Source of the DNA: Candidatus Nanosynbacter sp. TM7-087
GTDB taxonomy: Bacteria; Patescibacteriota; Saccharimonadia; Saccharimonadales; Saccharimonadaceae
Length of the DNA: 64,000 bases
NCBI RefSeq assembly: GCF_022828365.1
Contig: NZ_JAJQJU010000002.1
Coordinates: 48,000 to 111,999, forward strand
Direction of reading: 5' to 3'
The position numbers and the translations under genes were made by a program. This document shows, piece by piece, positions 1 through 7,527 of the stretch (positions within the stretch are counted from its first letter, which is position 1; each line of letters begins with the position of its first letter). The notes beneath the pieces were generated by a model. That model did not search any database and was not told where the DNA came from. It saw only the letters and a list, made by a program, of their open reading frames with translations.

Positions 1-377
1 TTTTCATTATTCATCCGCAAATTGCCTAGTCTAAGAACCGTTTGACTATTTTTATCGAGATCAGGATCCTCCGAAACTTGACCCTGGATAATTGCGACTT
101 TTCCGATTAACGAATCATAAACCTCCACGCCTTTTCTGCCGATTTCACCGCGCCAAAGACCAATCAAAACTCCAGAAATAATTGCTAAAATCACAAAAAA
201 TCGCCAGCGCCAAATTGCCACAATTACGAAAATAGCCACCCCGACCAATAAAAATAATGGATTCGCCGCAAACGACCGCGGTATGTAATGGATGGAAATT
301 ACGCCAATTGTCAAACCGAGACACCACGCCGCCACCAGCCAAGAAATATGCAACTTATTAAATAGCCAACTATTCAT
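1..377 (-). CDS. comEC: ComEC/Rec2-family DNA uptake channel, N-terminal fragment (runs off left edge)
   Basis: Translating leftward from the ATG at 377 gives about 125 uninterrupted residues with no stop before the window edge. The sequence begins MNSWLFNKLHISWLVAAWCL and has two or three hydrophobic segments, followed by a soluble stretch containing GKVAIIQGQVSEDPDLD. A short membrane segment block followed by this 'G.V...P' module is the DUF4131 layout at the start of ComEC, the inner-membrane channel for transforming DNA. Only the first part is present, so the competence-domain core cannot be checked. A TATACT box ends 6 nt before the ATG, which supports this start and a leaderless mRNA. 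The family assignment is fairly sure; function is by homology. Confidence 0.72.
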   Translation of the reverse strand, partial: MNSWLFNKLHISWLVAAWCLGLTIGVISIHYIPRSFAANPLFLLVGVAIFVIVAIWRWRFFVILAIISGVLIGLWRGEIGRKGVEVYDSLIGKVAIIQGQVSEDPDLDKNSQTVLRLGNLRMNNE

Positions 378-383
378 ACTTAA

Positions 384-389
384 AGTATA
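384..389 (-). promoter_or_regulatory. -10 box (TATACT) for leaderless comEC
   Basis: TATACT on the minus strand with exactly 6 nt to the comEC ATG. No Shine-Dalgarno site lies between, so transcription probably starts at or next to the start codon. Confidence 0.55.
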
Positions 390-406
390 GCTGGATCTAA
401 AGCCAT

Positions 407-430
407 AAAAAAGACTCCGCCAAGGGAGTC
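407..430 (-). terminator. Intrinsic terminator after tRNA-Lys
   Basis: On the minus strand a 6-bp GACTCC/GGAGTC hairpin with a 6-nt loop is followed by six T. It lies directly downstream of tRNA-Lys and before the comEC promoter. Confidence 0.75.
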
Positions 431-441
431 GATTTCAAATT

Positions 442-518
442 TGGAGGGTCCACCGGGGCTTGAACCCGGGACACCCTGCTTAAAAGGCAGGTGCTCTAAC
501 CAGCTGAGCTATGGACCC
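442..518 (-). tRNA. tRNA-Lys (UUU)
   Basis: A complete cloverleaf can be folded on the minus strand. The acceptor GGGTCCA pairs with TGGACCC, the anticodon loop is CTTTTAA (anticodon UUU), the T loop is TTCAAGC, and CCA is encoded. The discriminator base reads U, which is unusual for tRNA-Lys. A promoter lies just upstream and a terminator just downstream, so it is probably a single-gene transcript. Confidence 0.93.
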
Positions 519-540
519 ATTCGGAATATCCGCTTTCTTC

Positions 541-569
541 ATCCTAGCACAAACCAACACAAAGGTCAA
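541..569 (-). promoter_or_regulatory. Promoter of tRNA-Lys
   Basis: TTGACC (569-564), a 17-nt spacer and TAGGAT (546-541) on the minus strand, about 22 nt upstream of the tRNA 5' end. It overlaps the stop codon of the neighbouring membrane-protein gene. Confidence 0.6.
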
Positions 570-1045
570 TGCTTAGCTAGTTTATGTCCGCCAGTATGTA
601 GTGAAAAAATGTCAATTAGACCACACACCAGACCAAACGTAGCCACGTATCGCCAATTATTCGCAAAAATCTTATACAACTCCAGCGCCTGTCCGTCTAG
701 TGATATATATTTTCCCAGAGGAACCACCAATAGCGCTGCTGTCAAAAACGCGACTCCCGCCGCAGAAACAATTCTCTCATGTTTTTTCTGATATCTAGGT
801 CCGCTTAGAAGAAGCATAATTAACGGAACCAACGTTAAGACTAATCCCGAAATTACACCATTTGGCAATAAACCAGTTTCCAATTTCAAGCCGTCCAACA
901 CCCCCGTCAGCCAGCTGCCCCACCATTCTGATAGTAAAAATCCCGTCGCCAACGACAGTGCCAATGGACCGAATCTTCGAGATGAAACAAATGCAACCGC
1001 AAAAACCGTTACTAAAATTGCTCCAAATAAAATTATCACACTCAT
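566..1045 (-). CDS. Uncharacterised integral membrane protein
   Basis: A 159-residue protein that I do not recognise. It is almost entirely hydrophobic, with about five predicted membrane spans (roughly residues 2-20, 25-45, 62-82, 92-112 and 130-148) and short charged loops such as SGPRYQKKHER. No catalytic motif is visible. Its start overlaps the stop of the upstream DUF192 gene by 4 nt, so the two are probably translated together. Its 3' end overlaps the tRNA-Lys promoter. A small structural or transport role in the membrane is possible, but nothing in the sequence names it. Confidence 0.7.
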   Translation of the reverse strand: MSVIILFGAILVTVFAVAFVSSRRFGPLALSLATGFLLSEWWGSWLTGVLDGLKLETGLLPNGVISGLVLTLVPLIMLLLSGPRYQKKHERIVSAAGVAFLTAALLVVPLGKYISLDGQALELYKIFANNWRYVATFGLVCGLIDIFSLHTGGHKLAKH

Positions 1046-1533
1046 TTATCCTCCTCCAAATCAAATTTTACCTGTGACCCAACCGTGGCGCTCGCCTGCT
1101 TAGCAACTCCCGCCTTCACCTCCAATACGTACTTTGCCGGAACTGGTGGCGCATATTTTTCATGCGGCTCAGCGTCTGGCTTGACGTTATGTTTTACATA
1201 GACAACGCGCTTTTTATCATTAATCCAAATCATATCAACCGAAAACTTCATATCTTTCATCCACATTTTATGACGATCGTTATGATCAAAAACAAATAGC
1301 ATGGCATAATTCTCATCAATTCCCAGCCTTCCGGACAGACCTTTCCGCTGCGATTCTTCGTCATTAGCAATTTCCGCACGAAGCATCGTCTTATTCAGGT
1401 AAATCATTTCCGTTTTTGGCGAAACCGTTCGAAAAGCATAAAAAATTGCCCCACCAATAACCATCAGCATACCGCAGATAAATATCCATTTGATGACAGT
1501 TTGAGTTACTGTCGAGTGACGAGGCTCGTCCAT
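1042..1533 (-). CDS. DUF192 family membrane-anchored protein
   Basis: 163 residues with an N-terminal membrane anchor (about residues 14-34) and an extracytoplasmic DUF192 domain. Diagnostic stretches are the 'RGLSGR' turn (here QRKGLSGRLG), the FVFDHNDRHKMWMKDM segment, and the DMIWIND strand followed by AKYVLEVKAG. The biochemical role of DUF192 is not established. The gene starts 6 nt after a TATAAT box with no ribosome site, which fixes the start at this ATG. It overlaps the following membrane-protein gene by 4 nt, so they form a two-gene unit. Confidence 0.85.
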   Translation of the reverse strand: MDEPRHSTVTQTVIKWIFICGMLMVIGGAIFYAFRTVSPKTEMIYLNKTMLRAEIANDEESQRKGLSGRLGIDENYAMLFVFDHNDRHKMWMKDMKFSVDMIWINDKKRVVYVKHNVKPDAEPHEKYAPPVPAKYVLEVKAGVAKQASATVGSQVKFDLEEDK

Positions 1534-1539
1534 AAACCT

Positions 1540-1545
1540 ATTATA
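1540..1545 (-). promoter_or_regulatory. -10 box (TATAAT) for leaderless DUF192 gene
   Basis: Consensus TATAAT on the minus strand, 6 nt before the ATG at 1533. It lies in the 24-bp gap between this gene and the RimK-like gene. Confidence 0.6.
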
Positions 1546-1557
1546 ACAAGTTTATGC

Positions 1558-2475
1558 TTAAGCGCCGATTTTATCTTTTTTATTGCCACGCTTGGCGTTT
1601 CGATCGATGTATTCAATTATCTTTCCAGCCACATTTCGGCGAGTAATCTTCTCAATTCCAAATCCTGGACTAGCATTAACTTCCAACACCAAAGCACCAC
1701 GGCTTGATCTCATGAAGTCGACTCCGGCAACCGTTAATCCCATTGCCTTAGCGGCTTTCACGCACATTTTACGTTCAGAATCCGTCAATTTTATACTGGT
1801 TCCTTCGCCGCCCTTGTGCAAATTGCTACGAAAATCATCGTCCAAACTCTGACGCTTCATACTAGCCACCACTTGACTACCAACCACAAACGCACGAATA
1901 TCGACACCAGCCGACTCCCTAATAAACTCCTGTAGCAATACGTTGGTGCCGTCAGAATTTGTCAAATAAAATGCCTGCAGAACCGACTTGGCAGCCTTTT
2001 TAGTTTCCGCCAGAACCACGCCATTTCCGTGCGTACCACGCGCCAACTTAATAATCGCCGGCATACCACCAATCTCTTCAATTAGCGAATCAATGTCAGT
2101 CGCGTTTCGGGAAAAGACCGTCTTCGGAATCGACACTCCCGCTTTAACTAATAACTGTGTTGAGCGCAATTTATCCCGCGCCCTAGTAATTGCAATCGAG
2201 CGATTCATAAAAAACGCCTTCGGGTGCATCATTTCTAGTTGACGCAAAACCGCTGTTCCATACTTTGTCATATGGCTCGCGATTCGCGGAATCACCACGT
2301 CAAATTCACCAATCTCTTTACCCTTGTAAATAACCGTCGGATGCTTTTCGTCAATTGAAACGTAGCAGTTTTTATACTTAATAACCTTGACTTGATGACC
2401 GCGCTTTTCAGCCTCTTCTTTCAGGCGAAGCGTCGAATAATTAATGTTGCCGTTAGATAAGATTGCAATTCGCAT
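1558..2475 (-). CDS. rimK: RimK-like ATP-grasp ligase
   Basis: 305 residues. The N-terminal pre-ATP-grasp part (MRIAILSNGNINYSTLRLKE) and the ATP-grasp core match the RimK/LysX/glutathione-synthase group, which couples ATP hydrolysis to formation of an amide bond. Visible features are the lysine strand PAIIKLARGTHGNGVV, the LLQEFI hinge, DIRAFVVG, and the metal-binding EVNASPGFG near residue 270. RimK adds glutamates to the C-terminus of ribosomal protein S6 in E. coli, but the acceptor here is unknown. It starts one nt inside the stop of the upstream protease-domain gene (TAATG), so the two are translationally coupled. This pairing is common and suggests a ligase with a matching processing partner. 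Confidence 0.85.
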   Translation of the reverse strand: MRIAILSNGNINYSTLRLKEEAEKRGHQVKVIKYKNCYVSIDEKHPTVIYKGKEIGEFDVVIPRIASHMTKYGTAVLRQLEMMHPKAFFMNRSIAITRARDKLRSTQLLVKAGVSIPKTVFSRNATDIDSLIEEIGGMPAIIKLARGTHGNGVVLAETKKAAKSVLQAFYLTNSDGTNVLLQEFIRESAGVDIRAFVVGSQVVASMKRQSLDDDFRSNLHKGGEGTSIKLTDSERKMCVKAAKAMGLTVAGVDFMRSSRGALVLEVNASPGFGIEKITRRNVAGKIIEYIDRNAKRGNKKDKIGA

Positions 2476-2981
2476 TATTTTTCTTCACCTTTCTGATGAT
2501 ATTTTTTATAAAATTCGTATGGATTCAATTTTATTTCTTCATTAAGACTAGTAGTTACGGACGGTTTTTTCCTGCGAACATTTTTTCTTGAGACATCCAC
2601 TAGGAATTTTCCAGAAATCGACCGTCTTCCGATTAGCACAGGGAATTCATTTTTTGATCGATCAGACAAATTCATTAACATTTTAATTTTTCGCCCACTA
2701 ATTTTTACCCAAAAGTGCGTTCGATAACGAATCTGCTCATGCCCCATTGCGGAGCGCACCCTCGCCACCGAATAATCAGTTCTCTTAAATATTTTACCAT
2801 TATAGTACGGCGAGCCTTCGCCAAACAGAGAAAATTTCAACACCCCATCTTTATCAATGCGAATATTACTCGCCCAAACCGCACTGGAATCGGCGCCCGT
2901 ATCAATTTTAGCTGGGACTTTTTGCGCTCGCTCGCCGAAGTTCACAAACTCGGTTGACCCAATAATGGATTTTTCTTTCAT
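2475..2981 (-). CDS. RimB-like retropepsin-fold protease domain protein (Zn_protease family)
   Basis: 168 residues. The family hallmark is the early aspartic-protease-like motif KIDTGADSSAV (about residues 25-35), followed by RYRTHFWVKI and a 'FPVLIGRR' strand. Such proteins were named 'ATP-dependent zinc protease', although the fold is retropepsin-like. In gammaproteobacteria RimB, of this family, works with RimK on the glutamate tail. Here the gene is immediately upstream of the rimK-like gene with a TAATG overlap, so a joint function is likely but inferred. A CATAAT box lies 8 nt before the ATG, so the leader is very short. Confidence 0.8.
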   Translation of the reverse strand: MKEKSIIGSTEFVNFGERAQKVPAKIDTGADSSAVWASNIRIDKDGVLKFSLFGEGSPYYNGKIFKRTDYSVARVRSAMGHEQIRYRTHFWVKISGRKIKMLMNLSDRSKNEFPVLIGRRSISGKFLVDVSRKNVRRKKPSVTTSLNEEIKLNPYEFYKKYHQKGEEK

Positions 2982-3036
2982 ACGTCAATATTATGGCATA
3001 ATTTATGATATATATCAATATCTAAGCTGTGCTTAT

Positions 3037-4146
3037 TTAAGAGAATAGCCCTCGTTTTTTCGCGCCCTTAAACTGCTCCAAAAGCTCCTTCTGCTTTTTA
3101 GTCAATTTGGTTGGCGTATCAACAATAACACCCACAATATGCGGACCACGAGATTCACTATGTAAGTGCGGCACGCCATGGTCTGACAACTTGAAGTCGG
3201 TGCCGCTCTGAGTACCCGCTGGAATTTTCATCGTTATCACGCCGTCCACAGTTTCCACATCAATCTCCGTTCCCAGCGCCGCATCAACCATAGAAATATG
3301 CTCTTCGCTAAGAATAATATTACCCTCACGAGTGAATTTTTTATGCGCCTTAACGCGAATGTGGACATATAAATCACCTCTACTACCACCAGCAATTGCT
3401 TCTCCACGATCTCGCAGACGAATTGTCGCGCCATCATCAATCCCTGCCGGAATTTTAATAGTGATATCCTGATTCTGTCGGGTCGTGCCTTTTCCTCGAC
3501 AAACTGAACATTCTTTTTCAGGAACTTTTCCCTTACCGTGACAAGTTTCACAAACAACCGCCTGCTGAATTTGCCCAAACAGCGAATTCATCGTTCGAGT
3601 TTGCTGACCCGCACCCTTACAAGTTGGGCATGTTTTCATTCCAAATCCAGGCTCGGCGCCATCGCCATGACAATGCTCACATTCAACATCCAGCATTAAA
3701 CTAATTTTCTTTTCTACACCAAATACCGCGTCTTCAAAACTTAGTGTTACACTAGTTTCAACATCACGCCCACGCGAACGACCATTTCCAGCGCCGCCAG
3801 CCGCACCACCGAAGAATTGGCTAAAAATATCACCTAGTCCACCGTCACCAAAATCAAAGTGAACGTTTTGACCGCCGAATCCACCAAATCCTTCAAACGG
3901 ATTACCAGAAAAACCGCCACCAGACGCGCCACCAACGCCAGCATGACCAAATTGATCATAACGCTGTCGCTTCTGTTTGTCTTTCAGAACTTCATAGGCT
4001 TCATTAATTTCCTTAAATTTAGCCTCGTCGCCACCCTGTTTGTCAGGATGATATTTGATTGCTAATTTACGAAAAGCCTTTTTTATCTCATCTTCAGAAG
4101 CGGTCTTTGGAACGCCCAATATTTCATAATAATCACGCTTGCTCAT
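3037..4146 (-). CDS. dnaJ: Chaperone DnaJ (Hsp40)
   Basis: 369 residues with the full type I layout: a J domain containing KYHPDKQGG, a Gly/Phe-rich linker (about residues 75-120), four zinc-binding repeats ([32 protein letters not shown]) and a C-terminal substrate-binding region. It stimulates the ATPase of DnaK and delivers clients. It lies downstream of dnaK but behind a terminator and has its own CIRCE promoter, so it can be transcribed separately from dnaK. A TATAAT box ends 9 nt before the ATG, giving a leader of only a few nucleotides. Confidence 0.97.
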   Translation of the reverse strand: MSKRDYYEILGVPKTASEDEIKKAFRKLAIKYHPDKQGGDEAKFKEINEAYEVLKDKQKRQRYDQFGHAGVGGASGGGFSGNPFEGFGGFGGQNVHFDFGDGGLGDIFSQFFGGAAGGAGNGRSRGRDVETSVTLSFEDAVFGVEKKISLMLDVECEHCHGDGAEPGFGMKTCPTCKGAGQQTRTMNSLFGQIQQAVVCETCHGKGKVPEKECSVCRGKGTTRQNQDITIKIPAGIDDGATIRLRDRGEAIAGGSRGDLYVHIRVKAHKKFTREGNIILSEEHISMVDAALGTEIDVETVDGVITMKIPAGTQSGTDFKLSDHGVPHLHSESRGPHIVGVIVDTPTKLTKKQKELLEQFKGAKKRGLFS

Positions 4147-4155
4147 ACCTTATAT

Positions 4156-4184
4156 ATTATACGCGTTTAGCACTCTCAGTACAA
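4156..4184 (-). promoter_or_regulatory. dnaJ promoter
   Basis: TTGTAC (4184-4179), 17-nt spacer, TATAAT (4161-4156). The -35 box lies in the loop of the CIRCE operator and one operator arm fills the spacer. Confidence 0.75.
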
Positions 4185-4193
4185 GAGTGCTAA
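4167..4193. promoter_or_regulatory. CIRCE operator (HrcA binding site) of dnaJ
   Basis: Perfect inverted repeat TTAGCACTC-N9-GAGTGCTAA, identical to the CIRCE consensus. It overlaps the dnaJ promoter, so HrcA binding should block RNA polymerase. Confidence 0.95.
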
Positions 4194-4197
4194 GTCC

Positions 4198-4229
4198 AAA
4201 AAAGGCCACTCTTTTTATCGAGCAGCCTT
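4198..4229 (-). terminator. Intrinsic terminator after dnaK
   Basis: On the minus strand a 10-bp stem (AAGGCTGCTC with GAGTGGCCTT, two G-U pairs) and an 8-nt loop run straight into T6. It separates dnaK from the dnaJ promoter. Confidence 0.8.
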
Positions 4230-4248
4230 CTTTGTAAAGACGTTAAGT

Positions 4249-6138
4249 TTATTTTTCGTCGACAATTTCGCCTTCGACCGGCTCATCTTTATCAGACTTT
4301 TTGTCGCCAGCTTCGTCAGCTTTTTTATCGTCGGCTGATTGTTGATACATCTTAGCCCCAATTGGCATAATCGCATCATTCAAGGCTTTAATTGCAGCGT
4401 CCAATTCGTCCTTATCTTCAGAATCTTTGTGCTTTTCAGCCTCTTCGACAGCCTTTTCAATCGCTTGCTTGTCGTCGTCAGAAATCTTATCTTTGAATTC
4501 GTCCGGCATTTTCTTTGCCTGATAAATAGCGTTTTCAAGCTGATTCTTCGTATCGACAGTTTCGCGTTTTTTCTTATCTTCGTCCGCGTGAAGTTCGGCT
4601 TCTTTTTGCGCCTTCTCAATATCTTCCTTACTCATATTGCCAGAGTTTTGAATAGTGATTGATTGCTCTTTGCCTGTTCCCTTGTCTTTAGCCGTAACAT
4701 TAAGAATACCGTTGGCGTCAATGTTAAAGGTCACTTCAATTTGAGGCACACCGCGCGGTGCTGGCGCAATACCGTCAAGCACAAAACGACCCAAACTTTT
4801 ATTATCATTGGCAAATTCGCGCTCACCCTGAAGAACGTGAATTTCCACCTGAGGCTGGTTATCCGCAGCCGTCGAGAAAACTTCACTCTTGCTTGTTGGA
4901 ATCGTCGTATTTCGGTCAATCAACTTCGTCGATACGCCGCCCATCGTCTCAATTCCAAGAGAAAGCGGAGTCACATCCAGAAGCAACACATCCTTAACAT
5001 CACCAGCCAAGACACCACCTTGAATTGCGGCACCAACAGCCACAACCTCATCTGGGTTCACGCCTTGCATTGGATCTTTTCCAAAGAAATTCTTTACGCG
5101 CTCGACCACAGCTGGCATACGAGTCATTCCACCAACCATAACTACATTGTTAATATCGGACTTAGAAAGCTTGGCGTCCTTCAAAGCCTTTTCTACTGGA
5201 CCATCCAAGCGATCCAATAAATCCTTAACCAAATCTTCCAACTTGGCACGACTCAAGCTCATCTCAAAGTGCTTTGGACCGTCAGCATCGGCGGTAATAA
5301 ATGGAATGTTGACTTCATATTCCGTAACCGTCGACAATTCTTTCTTTGCCTTTTCAGCCTCATCCTTCAGGCGTTGCATCGCTGCATTATCTTTACGAAG
5401 ATCAATTCCTTCCTTCGACTTGAAGTCGTCCAAGAAGTAATTGACAATAGCGTTGTCGAAATCTTCACCACCAAGGTGTGTATCACCATTGGTTGCCTTA
5501 ACTTCAAATACGCCGTCACCCAGTTCCAGTACCGACACGTCAAACGTACCGCCACCAAGGTCGAACACTACGATAGTTTCGTCGTTCTTACCCTTCTCCA
5601 GACCGTACGCCAAAGCCGCAGCTGTTGGTTCGTTGATAATACGCTTAACTTCTAATCCGGCAATTTTACCAGCATCCTTAGTCGCTTGGCGCTGCGAATC
5701 GTCAAAGTAAGCTGGCACCGTAATCACTGCCTCTGTTACTTTTTCACCCAAGAAAGCCTCGGCGTCAGCCTTGATTTTACTAAGAATCATTGCTGAAACT
5801 TCTTCTGGCGTGTATTCCTTATCGCCCATTTCGACTGCCACACCAGTACCTTTTTTAACAATCTTGTACGGCATGATATCCAAGTCTTTTTGCACTTCCT
5901 TGTCATCAAACTTACGACCAATCAAACGCTTAACGCCGTAAATCGTGTTTTTTGGATTTGTTACACGCTGACGCTGAGCAACTTGACCGACGAGTCGTTC
6001 GCCCTTTTTATTAACCGCAACCACAGATGGCATAGTGCGATTACCTTCAGCATTAGAAATAACCTCTGGCTTGCCAGCTAGCATATACGCAAACGCGCTG
6101 TTGGTTGTACCGAGGTCAATACCAATAATTTTACCCAT
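4249..6138 (-). CDS. dnaK: Molecular chaperone DnaK (Hsp70)
   Basis: 629 residues, normal length. The nucleotide-binding domain begins with [14 protein letters not shown] and has the phosphate and adenosine motifs [12 protein letters not shown] and [11 protein letters not shown]. The substrate-binding domain follows ([14 protein letters not shown]) with a helical lid and an acidic tail ending [11 protein letters not shown]. It is the ATP-driven folding chaperone that works with DnaJ and GrpE. The start has a strong Shine-Dalgarno site (AAAGGGG) about 7 nt upstream. Two promoters, each overlapped by a CIRCE operator, precede it, so it is the most heavily HrcA-controlled gene here. The large ORFs on the opposite strand are coding shadows. 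Confidence 0.98.
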   Translation of the reverse strand: MGKIIGIDLGTTNSAFAYMLAGKPEVISNAEGNRTMPSVVAVNKKGERLVGQVAQRQRVTNPKNTIYGVKRLIGRKFDDKEVQKDLDIMPYKIVKKGTGVAVEMGDKEYTPEEVSAMILSKIKADAEAFLGEKVTEAVITVPAYFDDSQRQATKDAGKIAGLEVKRIINEPTAAALAYGLEKGKNDETIVVFDLGGGTFDVSVLELGDGVFEVKATNGDTHLGGEDFDNAIVNYFLDDFKSKEGIDLRKDNAAMQRLKDEAEKAKKELSTVTEYEVNIPFITADADGPKHFEMSLSRAKLEDLVKDLLDRLDGPVEKALKDAKLSKSDINNVVMVGGMTRMPAVVERVKNFFGKDPMQGVNPDEVVAVGAAIQGGVLAGDVKDVLLLDVTPLSLGIETMGGVSTKLIDRNTTIPTSKSEVFSTAADNQPQVEIHVLQGEREFANDNKSLGRFVLDGIAPAPRGVPQIEVTFNIDANGILNVTAKDKGTGKEQSITIQNSGNMSKEDIEKAQKEAELHADEDKKKRETVDTKNQLENAIYQAKKMPDEFKDKISDDDKQAIEKAVEEAEKHKDSEDKDELDAAIKALNDAIMPIGAKMYQQSADDKKADEAGDKKSDKDEPVEGEIVDEK

Positions 6139-6186
6139 ATGATTCCCCTTTCTGTTATGATCACATCTGGTCTATATCTTATATTC

Positions 6187-6216
6187 ATTCTAGCACTCTT
6201 TCGTGGCGAGTGCCAA
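6187..6216 (-). promoter_or_regulatory. dnaK proximal promoter
   Basis: TTGGCA (6216-6211), 18-nt spacer, TAGAAT (6192-6187). Unlike the other heat-shock promoters here, its -35 box is in the operator arm rather than the loop. Confidence 0.5.
6190..6216. promoter_or_regulatory. CIRCE operator, dnaK proximal copy (imperfect)
   Basis: CTAGCACTC-N9-GAGTGCCAA, with one mismatch to the consensus in each arm. The mismatches are those also seen in the hrcA operator. Confidence 0.88.
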
Positions 6217-6223
6217 CTATCTC

Positions 6224-6252
6224 AGTATAAATAATTAGCACTCTCATGTCAA
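6224..6252 (-). promoter_or_regulatory. dnaK distal promoter
   Basis: TTGACA (6252-6247), 17-nt spacer, TATACT (6229-6224). The perfect -35 box lies in the CIRCE loop. Confidence 0.75.
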
Positions 6253-6261
6253 GAGTGCTAA
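6235..6261. promoter_or_regulatory. CIRCE operator, dnaK distal copy (perfect)
   Basis: TTAGCACTC-N9-GAGTGCTAA, just downstream of the grpE stop, overlapping the distal dnaK promoter. Confidence 0.95.
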
Positions 6262-6283
6262 ACATAGTTTTTTCTTAATCAAA

Positions 6284-6748
6284 TTATTGACGAGCAACTT
6301 TTACCATTGCGTCGCGAATGACTGAACCATTCAAAGTATAGCCAGCACGAAGCTCCTCGGCAACAACTTCCTTGTCGCCATCCGTTGATTCGTCAAATTG
6401 AACAGCCTGATGAAATTCAGGATTAAACAAAGTTCCGGGTTTGGCGTCAATTTTCTCCAAACCAATCTCCTTCAATTGCTTGTCAAGTTGCTTATTCAGA
6501 CCAGCCACGCCCTTAACCCACGCATTATCTTGAATCTCCTCTGGGACGTTAGCAACAGCTCGCTCAATTGTATCAATAACTGGCAATAATTTCATCACCG
6601 ACTTAGTTTGACCCAACTCATGAGCTGATTGCTTTTCTGTCTCCACGCGCTTACGATAATTCTCAAAATCCGCTCGAGTCCGCTGCAGATCCGACGTCAG
6701 CTCAGCAACTTCTTTCTCTAAATCTTCAGCTTTTTTATTCTTCGTCAT
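6284..6748 (-). CDS. grpE: GrpE nucleotide-exchange factor
   Basis: 154 residues, short because the disordered N-terminal tail is reduced. A coiled-coil dimerisation helix (about residues 5-45, with LQRTRADFENYRKRVE) leads into the beta-wing domain (FNPEFHQAVQFDE, GYTLNGSVIRDAMVKVA). GrpE opens the DnaK nucleotide-binding cleft to release ADP. It has a Shine-Dalgarno site (AAAGGAGG) and follows hrcA by about 18 nt, so hrcA-grpE are one transcript under the hrcA CIRCE promoter. dnaK follows with its own promoters. Confidence 0.95.
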   Translation of the reverse strand: MTKNKKAEDLEKEVAELTSDLQRTRADFENYRKRVETEKQSAHELGQTKSVMKLLPVIDTIERAVANVPEEIQDNAWVKGVAGLNKQLDKQLKEIGLEKIDAKPGTLFNPEFHQAVQFDESTDGDKEVVAEELRAGYTLNGSVIRDAMVKVARQ

Positions 6749-6766
6749 TTTTCCTCCTTTTAAGCA

Positions 6767-7477
6767 CTACAAGACTTCTTCCAACATCGCACCCGTACGG
6801 CGCACCAGCTCCATCGTTCGACGATAATTTTGTCGCGTCGGACCAATCACACCGATGTAATTATCGCCGCCAGACGATGACTTAAATTTACTTATAATCA
6901 ACGTAGCTCCACTACTTTTACCGATTGGGTTTTCGCTACCAATAAACACATTTAGCGGTTCGTCCGGTGCCGCTTCGCGCAGCCACGGCTCGATATTGTC
7001 AATCAATTTAGCAACCGCCTGGACGTGATCGCCATCACCAAACTCTGGCTGACTGAATAACTGAGTCATTCCGTTCATATACAAACTCGAACCAAACGAC
7101 GCAAAACCAAAATTGCCAGTCATTTCCACCAAACCATCAACTGCTCGACGAATCGCTTTGTCTGAAGTATCAACATTTGAATTGACGTGCGCCTCAATTG
7201 CCTTCGTGCTGCTATCAATACCACTCGGCAATTCCGTCATTTGCGCCGCCGTGATTCCATTGACATAAAAACGATATCCCTTATCTGTCGGAATTCGACC
7301 TGCGCTCGTGTGGGGCGCCTCAATAAATCCCATCTCCTCAAGTTTTGCCATCTCACTGCGAATCGTTGCGCTACTCACGCCAAATAACTTGGCTAGCGTT
7401 ACACTACCAACTGGCGCCGCAATTTCAGCGTATTGCTCAATAATAGCGACAAGGATTGCTTGTTGACGTTCGGTCAT
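6767..7477 (-). CDS. hrcA: Heat-inducible transcription repressor HrcA (short form)
   Basis: 236 residues starting at the ATG of MTERQQAIL. The winged helix is clear ([20 protein letters not shown] then [17 protein letters not shown]), and the C-terminal end has the family's [14 protein letters not shown]. The usual length is around 340 residues, so the middle of the effector-like domain is reduced. It represses genes with CIRCE sites, including its own. A GTG 27 nt further upstream falls inside the CIRCE operator and is less likely, because TATAAT sits exactly 6 nt before the chosen ATG (leaderless). It heads the hrcA-grpE transcript. Confidence 0.94.
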   Translation of the reverse strand: MTERQQAILVAIIEQYAEIAAPVGSVTLAKLFGVSSATIRSEMAKLEEMGFIEAPHTSAGRIPTDKGYRFYVNGITAAQMTELPSGIDSSTKAIEAHVNSNVDTSDKAIRRAVDGLVEMTGNFGFASFGSSLYMNGMTQLFSQPEFGDGDHVQAVAKLIDNIEPWLREAAPDEPLNVFIGSENPIGKSSGATLIISKFKSSSGGDNYIGVIGPTRQNYRRTMELVRRTGAMLEEVL

Positions 7478-7483
7478 AGTCCA

Positions 7484-7512
7484 ATTATATCGCAAATCTA
7501 GCACTCATACAA
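7484..7512 (-). promoter_or_regulatory. hrcA promoter (leaderless start)
   Basis: TTGTAT (7512-7507), 17-nt spacer, TATAAT (7489-7484), then 6 nt to the ATG. The -35 box is in the CIRCE loop. Confidence 0.78.
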
Positions 7513-7524
7513 GCAGAGTGCCAA
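7498..7524. promoter_or_regulatory. CIRCE operator of hrcA (imperfect)
   Basis: CTAGCACTC-N9-GAGTGCCAA overlapping the hrcA promoter. It indicates autoregulation. Confidence 0.92.
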
Positions 7525-7527
7525 GCC

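Noticed and set aside
145..342. 65-codon minus-strand ORF at the left edge
   Set aside because: It is in a different frame from the comEC fragment that reads through to the window edge and has its own -10 box and plausible membrane topology.
4663..5220. 185-codon open frame antisense to dnaK
   Set aside because: It lies fully inside dnaK, has no ribosome site or protein-like pattern, and is explained by the codon bias of the opposite strand.
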